Assembly: GCA_030042795.1 (NCBI GenBank)
Contig: JASHYZ010000613.1
Location: 1 to 14,206, forward strand
Length of the DNA stretch: 14,206 nt
Direction of reading: 5' to 3'
Origin: Terriglobia bacterium
GTDB lineage: Bacteria > Acidobacteriota > Terriglobia > UBA7540
Shown here piece by piece: positions 7,971-14,206 of the stretch. How positions within the stretch are numbered: the stretch's first letter is position 1; each line of letters starts with the position of its first letter. The notes below the pieces were generated by a model. It saw nothing but the letters and a program-made list of their open reading frames with translations. It was not told the DNA's origin and did not search any database. The translations under genes and the position numbers were made by a program.

Positions 7971-9569
7971 ATGCGACACCTTTGCCCCGCGCTCCTGCTG
8001 ATGGGATTGACCATCGCGGGCTATTCCCTGCCCCGCTCGGAGGCCCCTTCCGCGCCTCCGCAACCACCTCGCGATCCGTCGATCCCACGGTCCATTCCGC
8101 AGGCCTGGGACGAAGGAACTATCGTTAACCTGCAATTGCCACTGGCTGACCCGAAACACTCGCCGGTGGAAGTTTCCTGGGAGTACTACTACCGCATTCC
8201 CCGCCGGCCCATCTACAAGAGCTATCCGGTGTATGCGCCGGGTTCGGAGCCGCCGGGCTACCTCGAATGGCTGAAGCAGCAGGAGCCGGAGGTCATCTGG
8301 GGCATCGACCCCCAAGGTGTATCACACGCGCCGCCGCTCGTGACCGAAGCCGACTGGATTCGAGCGGGAGAATTAGTGTTTGACGCTCCCATTGCTTATG
8401 ACAGCGACCCATGGGGATCGTCGGTAGTTGGGGTGGATGATGTCAGGGATCCGGCTTGGTACGCTGCCATCGAAACGCCCGTGAGCGTCGGCGGAGTGCT
8501 GCCTTTTGCCCGCTACGTGATTCGGGTCAAGGACAGGGTGGAGCTTGGCCAGCAATCGTGCGCCATGTGCCATACGCGCGTGATGCCTGACGGAAGCATC
8601 GTCAGCGGAGCGCAGGGAAACTTCCCTGTTGACCGCGCCGCTGCGTGGAGGCTGACGGAACTGGCTCAAACCACGGCGAGCCCAAGCCAGTTGCTGGCGC
8701 GGGTGCGAACCTTCCTGCGATCATCCTTCGATGCTCCCTGGCTCAAGGCGAGCCTCAGCGCCAGGCTGGATGCAATGTCTCTCGCCGAAGTCGCCGGTGC
8801 GCTGCGGTCAATTCCGCCAGGGGTCACGGATCGTGGCGGAAGCAGCTTGTTCAATCCGGTTCAGACGCCCGATTTAATTGACCTGAAGGAGAGGCATTTC
8901 CTCGACCACACCGGCCTGGTGCGGCAGAGGTCGATCGGCGACCTGATGAGCTACGCGTCGCTGAGCCAGGACGTGGGATCGCTGGCCCGCTACGGAGGTT
9001 TTATCCCCGAGGGCGTAGGGTTTGGAGCTCTTCCGGACCCGATGGAGCACTCCCGATACAGCGATGATCAGCTCTATGCGCTGGCGCTCTACATCTACTC
9101 GCTGAAGCCGCCGCCCAATCCCAACAAATTCGATGCGCTCACGGCGCGCGGCCAGGAGGTCTTCCAACGGGAGGGTTGCGCGCGCTGCCATACGCCGCCG
9201 CTTTACACCAATAACAAACTCACGCTGGCCCAGGGATTCACGCCTCCGGCGGAAGAGCTCAAGGAGTTTGATATTCTACCGGTCTCGCTCGGTTCAGACC
9301 CCAGCCTCGCCCTCTACACGCGGCGCGGTACCGGCTTTTACAAAGTGCCGTCGCTCAAGGGCGTTTGGTATCGCGGCATGTTTCCTCACGACGGCTCCTG
9401 TGCAACCTTGGAGGATTGGTTCAATCCGAGTCGCCTGAGGAATGACTACGTTCCCACCGGTTTCAAGGGATACGGTGTTCAGTCACGTCCTGTAACCGGC
9501 CATCTTTATGGCTTGAATCTGGGTCCCGAAGACAGAAAGGCGCTCCTCGCTTTTCTGCGAACGCTTTAG
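7971..9569 (+). CDS. Exported di-haem cytochrome c, DHOR/CcP-like C-domain
   Basis: Predicted periplasmic electron-transfer or peroxidase-like protein, 532 residues from the ATG at 7971. Residues 1-24 form a signal peptide (ALLLMGLTIAGYSL), which is why I prefer this start to a TTG 34 codons upstream; the latter would bury the signal in an unrelated basic leader. Two c-type haem sites are visible: CAMCH (197-201) and CARCH (403-407). The C-terminal part (about 390-532) has the usual di-haem oxidoreductase layout: GQEVFQREGCARCHTPP, then KVPSLKGVWYRGMFPHDGS (458-476) and LEDWF. Met470 or His473 could be an axial ligand. The N-terminal 180 residues, proline-rich then WEYYYRIPRRPIYKSYPVY, match no domain I know. 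It is divergent from the C45 hydrolase. Haem binding is sure; the catalytic activity is inferred. Confidence 0.85.
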   Translation: MRHLCPALLLMGLTIAGYSLPRSEAPSAPPQPPRDPSIPRSIPQAWDEGTIVNLQLPLADPKHSPVEVSWEYYYRIPRRPIYKSYPVYAPGSEPPGYLEWLKQQEPEVIWGIDPQGVSHAPPLVTEADWIRAGELVFDAPIAYDSDPWGSSVVGVDDVRDPAWYAAIETPVSVGGVLPFARYVIRVKDRVELGQQSCAMCHTRVMPDGSIVSGAQGNFPVDRAAAWRLTELAQTTASPSQLLARVRTFLRSSFDAPWLKASLSARLDAMSLAEVAGALRSIPPGVTDRGGSSLFNPVQTPDLIDLKERHFLDHTGLVRQRSIGDLMSYASLSQDVGSLARYGGFIPEGVGFGALPDPMEHSRYSDDQLYALALYIYSLKPPPNPNKFDALTARGQEVFQREGCARCHTPPLYTNNKLTLAQGFTPPAEELKEFDILPVSLGSDPSLALYTRRGTGFYKVPSLKGVWYRGMFPHDGSCATLEDWFNPSRLRNDYVPTGFKGYGVQSRPVTGHLYGLNLGPEDRKALLAFLRTL

Positions 9570-9813
9570 AGGGTGTCTGAAGACTCGTGGATTCCCGCTC
9601 CCCGCCTTCACAGGGACAAGCGTCGCGAGAATGGCGCCGTTGGGGTGGAGCCCGGAAATCCGGCTGGCGTCACCCCCCCCGCGGAAGTGGGGGTCCAGGG
9701 TGGGCGAGGGTCAAGCACGAGTTTTCATACAGATCCTTCAGCCCGCCGTGTAATCGCGATCGGCTTGCACGGCGCGCTCGTATCCTTGTACGCTGATACC
9801 TGCCACCCATTAT
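9570..9813. repeat. Gap with degraded dispersed-repeat remnant
   Basis: The 244 bases between the cytochrome and the tRNA hold GGGTGTCTGAA (9571-9581), then a GGATTCCCGCT / GCGAGAATGGCG pair that resembles a decayed version of the GATTCCCGC...GCGGGAATGAC palindromes seen intact near 11321-11404. A C8 run facing GGGGG (9672-9693) could form a small hairpin but has no T-tract. No gene is seen. A TTGCAC at 9765-9770 could be the -35 of the tRNA promoter, with only a weak -10 (TACGCT, 9789-9794). Confidence 0.35.
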
Positions 9814-9885
9814 GGGCCGGTAGCTCAATGGTGGAGCACTGCCCTTTTAAGGCAGGGGTTCTGGGTTCGAGTCCCAGCCGGCTCA
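9814..9885 (+). tRNA. tRNA-Lys (anticodon TTT)
   Basis: A complete 72-nt cloverleaf. The acceptor stem is GGGCCGG/CCGGCTC (9814-9820 with 9878-9884, one G-T pair). The D arm is GCTC/GAGC (9823-9826 with 9834-9837), with a short 7-base loop containing GG. The anticodon stem is CTGCC/GGCAG (9839-9843 with 9851-9855), with loop CTTTTAA and anticodon TTT at 9846-9848. The variable loop is GGGTT. The T arm is CTGGG/CCCAG with loop TTCGAGT. The discriminator is A at 9885. CCA is not encoded (CGA follows), so it must be added enzymatically. It reads AAA/AAG lysine codons. Confidence 0.96.
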
Positions 9886-9932
9886 CGACGCGCCCTGGCG
9901 CGCCGATCCGCGCTTGATTCCATTGAGGAATT

Positions 9933-10796
9933 ATGCCGAAACCGCCCGACGCCGCGCCGCCTTCCCAACAGCCCAAGCTGTCGTATCGTGACGCGCGCTT
10001 CATGGAGAGCCATGAGGCGCGCACCCTGCGAATCGGCGCCGAGTACCTTGAACCACAAGCGAGGCTGAAGAAGGCAGGTGTGCAAAACACCGTCGTCTTT
10101 TTCGGCTCGGCGCGCATTCTGCCTCAAGACGTGGCTCAGGCCCGGCTCCGCAGCCTGGAGCAACCTCAACCCGCGCGGCCTGTCTTGGCGCAGGAACTCG
10201 AGGAGGCGCGAACGGCCGTGAAAATGTCGCGCTATTACGAGGAGGCGCGCCAACTCGCTCGGCTCATCACAGAATGGTCTCTCTCGCTGAAGCGCGGCAA
10301 CCACTTTCTGGTGGTGTGCTCAGGCGGAGGGCCGGGCATCATGGAGGCGGCAAATCGCGGAGCCGCGGAGGCAGGCGGCCTCTCCATCGGCTTGAATATC
10401 AAGCTCCCCTTCGAGCAAAAGTCAAATCCTTACGTAAGTCCGAGTTTGAATTTTCTCTTCAAGTACTTCTTTATGCGCAAGCTCTGGTTCGCGCAGCCGT
10501 CACGGGCGCTGGTGGTTTTCCCCGGCGGTTACGGCACCATGGACGAAATGTGGGAGTTTTTCACGCTGCTTCAAACCCGCAAGATGGGACACCAGGCCTT
10601 CATCCTCATTTACGGTTCCGATTACTGGAAGCGCGTCATCAACTTCGACTGGATGGCTGAATGCGGGACGGTCAGCCGCGAGGACCTGCGCTTGGTGAAC
10701 TTCGTCGATTCCCCGGAAGAAGCGCTGAACATCATCAAGCGCAAGCTGCGCCGCAATCGGTTCATGCGAGCAGCCCTGCGGCATCCATTTCCGTAA
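9933..10796 (+). CDS. LOG-family nucleotide phosphoribohydrolase-like protein
   Basis: Cytosolic Rossmann-fold protein of 287 residues. The LOG family cleaves nucleoside 5'-monophosphates to free base plus ribose 5-phosphate. Some members activate cytokinins, but a bacterial member may have a housekeeping nucleotide role. The signature motifs are intact: VVFFGSAR (54-61) opens the fold, GGGPGIMEAANRGA (131-144) is the phosphate-binding stretch, MRK (181-183) gives the active-site Arg, and PGGYGTMDE (197-205) holds the catalytic Glu205. It is longer than the roughly 190-residue canonical LOG proteins, with a 50-residue N-terminal extension and an inserted, probably helical segment at about 65-110. 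GAGGAA (9925-9930) before the ATG at 9933 supports the start. The tRNA-Lys ends 47 bases upstream and no promoter is obvious between them, so the two may share a transcript. Confidence 0.88.
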   Translation: MPKPPDAAPPSQQPKLSYRDARFMESHEARTLRIGAEYLEPQARLKKAGVQNTVVFFGSARILPQDVAQARLRSLEQPQPARPVLAQELEEARTAVKMSRYYEEARQLARLITEWSLSLKRGNHFLVVCSGGGPGIMEAANRGAAEAGGLSIGLNIKLPFEQKSNPYVSPSLNFLFKYFFMRKLWFAQPSRALVVFPGGYGTMDEMWEFFTLLQTRKMGHQAFILIYGSDYWKRVINFDWMAECGTVSREDLRLVNFVDSPEEALNIIKRKLRRNRFMRAALRHPFP

Positions 10797-10852
10797 GAGC
10801 GGTAGGCGGCGGGCGGTAGGCAGTCGGTGGCAAACGGCGTGAAGCCGCACCA

Positions 10853-11215
10853 TCACCAAGAGCTTCGGGTGAATTCTATGTGCCCCTTGTCGGTGTCGAT
10901 GGTACCTGTCATTCTGTCTTTGCTAACGGTTACCTCGCATTTGTCGAACGCGACGGTACGTCCAGGTTGAGGAAAGGTCTTAAGGGTAAGCTTTTTCCCG
11001 GTGAGGGTTCCAGTGACTGGAATTGGGCTGTTTTCGCTAGGTCCTACCCAGCCCGTTACCTTATCGCCGGTCTGCTTCAGCGATGCCTTACCTGTTATTT
11101 CGCCTTGGGAAACCGAAATTGTCACCCGCCATTTTCCAGTGACCTCGGCCGCCACCGTCGGAGCGCCCAAAGGCCTCAGCGCCAAGATGCCCAGCAATAG
11201 CAGCTTCGGAATCAT
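10853..11215 (-). CDS. Small exported protein, beta-rich, unknown function
   Basis: A 120-residue protein that I do not recognise as a named family. Starting at the ATG at 11215, which has GGGAGGAA six bases upstream, residues 1-23 form a signal peptide (MIPKLLLLGILAL, cut near VAA/E). A longer reading from 11245 would put ten unrelated residues before the signal. The mature part is a series of short alternating beta-strands: GKWRVTISVSQGEITGKASL, then DKVTGWVGP, PVTGTLTGKKLTLKTF, and DRMTGTIDTDKGHIEFTRS. This recalls small lipocalin-like or extracellular beta-barrel proteins common in Acidobacteriota and Planctomycetes. There is a single Cys, so no internal disulfide. It stands alone, convergent with the LOG gene and divergent from hslV. 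Confidence 0.7.
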   Translation of the reverse strand: MIPKLLLLGILALRPLGAPTVAAEVTGKWRVTISVSQGEITGKASLKQTGDKVTGWVGPSENSPIPVTGTLTGKKLTLKTFPQPGRTVAFDKCEVTVSKDRMTGTIDTDKGHIEFTRSSW

Positions 11216-11234
11216 ACGCGTTCCTCCCTGGAGT

Positions 11235-11263
11235 CTATTACGCAAAGTGCGAAGGAAGGTTAA
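11235..11263 (-). promoter_or_regulatory. Candidate promoter of the small exported protein
   Basis: Read on the minus strand, TTAACC (11263-11258) is followed after 17 bases by TAATAG (11240-11235). Both boxes match the sigma70 consensus only in part, but the spacing is ideal and the position, about 20 bases before the ATG at 11215, suits a short leader containing the ribosome site. Confidence 0.4.
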
Positions 11264-11284
11264 CCGAGGCGCTGCTCCAGAGAT

Positions 11285-11444
11285 GGTAGTGGGTCAGTCT
11301 CAATTCTTTCTTTATGTTTTCCCCTGTCATTCCCGCGAAGGCGGGAATCCACATGGGAAAGACGCGCCTTACAGCTTGGATTCCCGCTTGCGCGGGAATG
11401 ACAGGGAACGAGGTGCTGGAGAGAATTCAAATTGACCCACTACC
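11285..11444. mobile_element. MITE-like palindromic element with TA ends
   Basis: About 160 bp form an almost complete inverted repeat with no coding capacity. The outer arms GGTAGTGGGTCA and TGACCCACTACC mirror each other nearly perfectly, and AATTCT/AGAATT continues the match. After a divergent spacer the inner arms CCCTGTCATTCCCGCG and CGCGGGAATGACAGGG (11322-11337 and 11389-11404) are perfect, followed inward by GCGGGAATCCA/TGGATTCCCGC. The outermost TA on each side fits the TA target duplication of IS630/Tc1-mariner-type elements. It sits between the small exported gene and hslV. The structure is seen directly; mobility by an IS630-type transposase is inferred. Confidence 0.7.
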
Positions 11445-11481
11445 CCAGAGACGAGGAGCCGAAAGGCTAGTCTCACGTATC

Positions 11482-11490
11482 TGCTATACT
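11482..11490 (+). promoter_or_regulatory. Extended -10 promoter of hslVU
   Basis: TGCTATACT is an extended -10 (TGn plus a near-consensus TATACT at 11485-11490). No good -35 lies 17 bases upstream, which extended -10 promoters tolerate. Transcription would begin near 11497, just before GGAGG (11499-11503) and the GTG at 11508. This argues against the TTG at 11490 as start codon. Confidence 0.5.
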
Positions 11491-11507
11491 TGTTTGATGG
11501 AGGTTCA

Positions 11508-12050
11508 GTGAGGAAGTCCCCTAAGATCCGCTCTACAACTATCCTAAGCGTGCGCCGTGACAGCAAGTTGGCCATCGCCGGCGACGGCCAGGTGACAATG
11601 GGCGAAGGCGTGGTGAAGGCCAAGGCCAAGAAGATTCGGCGGCTTTATAATGACAAGATAGTGGCGGGTTTCGCCGGCAGCACGGCCGACGCCCTCTCGC
11701 TTTTTTCCCGCTTCGAGCAGAAACTTGAGGAGTACCACGGCAATCTCAGCCGCGCCGTTGTGGAGCTTGCCAAAGATTGGCGGACGGACCGGGCCTTGCG
11801 CCATCTCGAAGCCCTTCTGCTGGTAGCGGATACAAAAAACACTTACCTGGTGAGCGGGAACGGCGACGTGATTGAGCCGGATGACGGAATTGTGGCCATC
11901 GGCTCCGGCGGCCCCTACGCTTTGGCGGCAGCTCGCGCCCTTAGCAAGCACACGTCTCTGAGCCCGCGTGAAGTTGTGCAGGAAGCGATGAAAATCGCAG
12001 GCGAGATTTGCATCTTCACCAACGACCAGGTGACGATCGAAGAACTTTAG
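11508..12050 (+). CDS. hslV: ATP-dependent protease peptidase subunit HslV
   Basis: Peptidase half of the HslUV (ClpYQ) protease: a double hexameric ring in the cytosol that degrades proteins unfolded by HslU. 180 residues from the GTG at 11508, preceded by GGAGG. The nucleophile is the first Thr of TTILSVRRD, here residue 10, so a nine-residue propeptide must be removed; in E. coli only Met is removed. Counting that Thr as 1, the expected residues are all present: Asp17 (AGDGQ), Lys33 ([10 protein letters not shown]), Gly45 ([11 protein letters not shown]) and Ser124 (IGSGGPYA). The length after the Thr matches the family, and the chain ends TIEEL. hslU follows on the same strand, as in most bacteria, but after an unusually long 269-bp gap. 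Identification is certain; the start codon is less so. Confidence 0.95.
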   Translation: MRKSPKIRSTTILSVRRDSKLAIAGDGQVTMGEGVVKAKAKKIRRLYNDKIVAGFAGSTADALSLFSRFEQKLEEYHGNLSRAVVELAKDWRTDRALRHLEALLLVADTKNTYLVSGNGDVIEPDDGIVAIGSGGPYALAAARALSKHTSLSPREVVQEAMKIAGEICIFTNDQVTIEEL

Positions 12051-12319
12051 AAGCAGCAGCGAGAAGTCAGAATCAAGAAGCCAGAAGTCAGCAGACAGAA
12101 GCTAGAAAGTGGAAACTAGAAGCGAGAAACCAGCGTAGCAGGTCGTAGTAGCAGGTGGGAGTCGGACATTCTGACTTCTGTCTTCTGGCTCCTGTCTTCT
12201 ATTCTCCGACTCCTGGCTTCTGAGTTCAGGAGGTTATACAGGAGTCGAGGGTTCAGGGTCACGAGTCGGAATCGAGCATTCTGACTTCTGGCTTCTGACT
12301 TCTGACTTCTGCTTTTGCA
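12051..12319. repeat. Repeat-rich hslV-hslU spacer with inverted GAAGTCAGAAG tracts
   Basis: The left part (12062-12130) is purine-rich, built from words like AGAAGCCAGAAGTCAG. The right parts (12171-12228 and 12279-12314) are pyrimidine-rich complements. A 16-base perfect inverted repeat links 12076-12091 with 12281-12296. The two right tracts are themselves direct repeats, each introduced by GAGTCGGA and CATTCTGACTTCTG. Transcribed through, it would make a large hairpin. No gene, no promoter and no terminator T-tract is seen. AGAAGTCAGAAG-type tandem repeats are, in general experience, common in acidobacterial intergenic DNA. The tract runs to within about 6 bases of the hslU ATG. Confidence 0.8.
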
Positions 12320-13735
12320 ATGGTCTTTTACTTACCCGAAACACTTGACAATGCCTCGGCGCTCGAGGATATGACGCCGCGCCAGACCGTGGCCGAGCTC
12401 GATAAATACGTGGTGGGCCAGGCTGACGCCAAGCGAGCCGTGGCTATCGCCTTGCGCAACCGGCTGCGCCGCCAGAAGCTCGCCGAGGAGCTGGCGGAAG
12501 AGATCCTGCCGAAAAACATCATCATGATCGGGCCCACCGGCGTAGGCAAGACGGAGATCGCGCGGCGCCTAGCGCGCCTGGCGAATTCCCCCTTCCTCAA
12601 GGTCGAGGCCTCGCGGTTCACCGAAGTCGGCTACGTGGGCCGGGATGTCGAGTCGATGATCCGTGACCTCGTGGAAATCTCCATTGACATGGTGCGGGAA
12701 GAGAAGGTGAACGAAGTAGCCGAGAAGGCTGAGCAGAACGCCGAAGAGCGTTTGCTTGACCTGCTGCTTCCGCCCCCGACCCCCCCCAGGCCCAAGCCCC
12801 CGGGCAATGACGACCAGCCGAGCCTGCCGGGTTCTTCGTCCGGCGCCGAGAACCTGGATCGCACGCGCGAAAAGCTGCGCGCCCAGCTTCGCGAAGGCAA
12901 GCTTGACGAGCACCATGTGGAAGTGGATGTTCGCGAGCGAAGTTTCCCGGCCTTTGAAGTGGTTTCCTCGCAGGGCGTCGAGGAAATGGACATCAACATC
13001 AAGGACATCCTGCCCGGCCTCTTCGGCCAGCGCACCAAAAAGCGCCGCATGCGCGTGACCGAGGCCATGGATTACCTGATCCAGGAAGAAGAAAACCGGC
13101 TGATCGATATGGACCAGGTGACGCGCGCCGCCGTGGAGCGCGTGGAACAGAACGGCATCATTTTTCTCGACGAAATTGACAAGATCGCCGGACGCGAGCG
13201 CGGCCACGGGCCCGACGTAAGCCGCGAAGGCGTTCAGCGTGACATTCTGCCCATCGTCGAGGGCACCACGGTGAACACCCGCTATGGAATGGTGCGCACG
13301 GACCATATCTTGTTCATTGCCGCCGGGGCGTTTCACGTGTCGAAGCCCTCGGATTTGATTCCTGAGCTGCAAGGCCGCTTTCCCATCCGCGTTGAACTGC
13401 AGTCGCTGACCGTGGAGGATTTCATCCGTATTTTGAAGGAGCCCAAAAGCGCGCTGGTGAAGCAGTACACGGCGCTGCTCGAGACCGACGGCATCAAGCT
13501 GAGCTTTACGGATGACGCGCTCGAGGAGCTGGCGAAATTCGCCACCACCGTGAACGAGCAAACCGAGAATATCGGCGCCCGCCGCCTGCACACCATTATG
13601 GAAAAGCTGCTCGATGAGGTGTCATTCGAGGGACCGGACCTGAAGAAGAAGACTGTGCGGGTGGACGCGGCCTACGTGCAAGAGCGGCTGGCGGACATCG
13701 TGAAGAACCAGGATCTGAGCCGGTACATTCTCTAA
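12320..13735 (+). CDS. hslU: ATP-dependent protease ATPase subunit HslU
   Basis: AAA+ unfoldase that caps HslV and threads substrates into it. 471 residues against about 443 in E. coli. N-domain motif [20 protein letters not shown] (27-46); Walker A GPTGVGKT (71-78); pore loop GYVG (104-107); I-domain about 115-265, with a proline-rich linker (150-171); Walker B IFLDEIDK (281-288); [13 protein letters not shown] (348-360) with the arginine finger; sensor-2 GARR (419-422). The C-terminal QDLSRYIL is the tail that inserts into HslV to activate it. The ATG at 12320 gives a 17-residue N-extension before the MTPRQ where E. coli HslU begins; I keep it because the extension looks like that of related acidobacterial proteins. 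The ATG at 12371 is the alternative. No Shine-Dalgarno precedes 12320, since repeat DNA runs almost up to it. Confidence 0.95.
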   Translation: MVFYLPETLDNASALEDMTPRQTVAELDKYVVGQADAKRAVAIALRNRLRRQKLAEELAEEILPKNIIMIGPTGVGKTEIARRLARLANSPFLKVEASRFTEVGYVGRDVESMIRDLVEISIDMVREEKVNEVAEKAEQNAEERLLDLLLPPPTPPRPKPPGNDDQPSLPGSSSGAENLDRTREKLRAQLREGKLDEHHVEVDVRERSFPAFEVVSSQGVEEMDINIKDILPGLFGQRTKKRRMRVTEAMDYLIQEEENRLIDMDQVTRAAVERVEQNGIIFLDEIDKIAGRERGHGPDVSREGVQRDILPIVEGTTVNTRYGMVRTDHILFIAAGAFHVSKPSDLIPELQGRFPIRVELQSLTVEDFIRILKEPKSALVKQYTALLETDGIKLSFTDDALEELAKFATTVNEQTENIGARRLHTIMEKLLDEVSFEGPDLKKKTVRVDAAYVQERLADIVKNQDLSRYIL

Positions 13736-13763
13736 CCTATCAGGCTAGTTAGTACTAAGAACG

Positions 13764-13772
13764 TTATCCACA
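13764..13772 (+). other. Single perfect DnaA-box-like 9-mer
   Basis: TTATCCACA matches the E. coli high-affinity DnaA box exactly and abuts the following inverted-repeat element. It is alone: no second box, AT-rich unwinding region or dnaA/dnaN gene is in view, so an origin is not supported. Confidence 0.25.
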
Positions 13773-13921
13773 TGTCATTCCGAGCGCAGCGAGGAATCCA
13801 AAGACAGTGGTCAGTGTTAAGTGGCGAGTGGCAAGCAAGAAAGACCAGTCCGTTGGCTAATCACTCACCACTAGCCACTGCCCTTGAGATTCCTCGTCGT
13901 CTTCGGCTTCTCGGAATGACA
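13773..13921. mobile_element. MITE-like inverted-repeat element after hslU
   Basis: The left arm TGTCATTCCGAGCGCAGCGA (13773-13792), continuing GGAATC, faces its complement at 13886-13921 (GATTCCTCGTCGTC ... TCGGAATGACA). The right arm has an extra CTTCGGCTTC-like segment. The interior (about 13805-13885) has its own inverted words, GTGGCGAGTGGC against GCCACT and CACTCACCAC. It has no coding capacity. TGTCATTCCGAGCG...AGGAATC palindromes are widely dispersed intergenic repeats in soil bacteria, by general knowledge. The copy is intact enough to fold, and lies 37 bases after the hslU stop, where it may also act as a 3' stem. Confidence 0.65.
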
Positions 13922-13957
13922 AGATCGATGGAATTTCCCGCAGTTTGCGAGTAACGA

Positions 13958-14206
13958 GTGACCAGCGGCCGGCAAGCCTTTCCTTGCTTTCGGTTCACGG
14001 CCTGGCGCAATAATTTCCTTCCCGTTGTCGAAGACCCGTCCCTAATCGCCGCCCTCAAAACGCTTCTGGCGCTCTCGTGTGTGCTGTTTCTCGCCGCCTG
14101 CGCTGCCGAGGCGCCGCCGCGCCCGCCGCGCCTCCAGCGGCCGGCGGCCGTGCGCGATTTATCAGTCCATCAGGCCGGCGCCACCATCGAGCTTCGGTTC
14201 ACGTTA
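13958..14206 (+). CDS. Probable lipoprotein, N-terminal part only (cut by window edge)
   Basis: An open frame runs to the right edge without a stop. It contains a hydrophobic stretch and lipobox, LLALSCVLFLAAC, with the lipidated Cys codon at 14099-14101, then a proline-rich linker (AAEAPPRPPRLQRP) and the start of a beta-type domain (AVRDLSVHQAGATIELRFTL) reminiscent of fibronectin-III-like modules. No ATG is in frame. The only usable upstream start after the in-frame TAA is the GTG at 13958, which leaves 47 residues before the Cys, long for a lipoprotein signal; a non-standard start nearer the lipobox is possible. The C-terminal part and function are not visible. Confidence 0.5.
   Translation, partial: MTSGRQAFPCFRFTAWRNNFLPVVEDPSLIAALKTLLALSCVLFLAACAAEAPPRPPRLQRPAAVRDLSVHQAGATIELRFTL

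Noticed and set aside
12569..13591. 340-codon open frame antisense to hslU
   Set aside because: It mirrors the strongly conserved HslU frame; composition and lack of motifs mark it as a shadow.
13764..13772. Replication origin
   Set aside because: One DnaA box only, with no cluster, no AT-rich region and no dnaA/dnaN/gyrB neighbours.

Overview
The window reads as a GC-rich bacterial chromosome segment, most probably from an Acidobacteriota genome. The grounds are a long Oar-like TonB-dependent receptor with a carboxypeptidase-regulatory-like N-domain, an HslU with an N-terminal extension of the kind I recall from that phylum, and intergenic gaps full of short dispersed inverted repeats and purine/pyrimidine tandem repeats. 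The assignment rests on gene style only, because no rRNA or other marker is present.

Layout. Positions 1-855 hold no gene. They contain three AT-rich direct repeats at the left edge, a degraded inverted-repeat element, a GC-rich direct repeat, a degenerate GGGATTGGA-type tandem repeat, a near-perfect sigma70 promoter (666-694), and a roughly 150-nt leader that can fold and appears able to mask the ribosome binding site. This leads into the receptor gene (856-4647, +). Convergent to it is a 949-residue secreted C45-type Ntn-hydrolase with extra domains at both ends (4905-7754, -). Divergent from that gene is a secreted di-haem cytochrome c (7971-9569, +). Next come a tRNA-Lys(TTT) (9814-9885, +), a LOG-family nucleotide phosphoribohydrolase-like protein 47 nt downstream of it (9933-10796, +), a small exported beta-rich protein (10853-11215, -), a roughly 160-bp MITE-like palindrome with TA ends (11285-11444), and the hslV-hslU ATP-dependent protease pair (11508-12050 and 12320-13735, +). 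The two protease genes are separated by a 269-bp repeat-rich gap. After hslU lies another inverted-repeat element (13773-13921) and the truncated start of a probable lipoprotein gene that runs off the right edge.

Functionally, only hslVU is a clear joint system: HslU unfolds substrates and feeds them to the HslV peptidase. The receptor, the C45 hydrolase and the cytochrome are all envelope or exported proteins. They are adjacent but not co-oriented, so a shared pathway is only a guess. I found no clear new multi-gene system. The points most worth a second look are the receptor leader RNA, the multidomain C45 hydrolase, and the mobile-repeat invasion of the hslVU operon.
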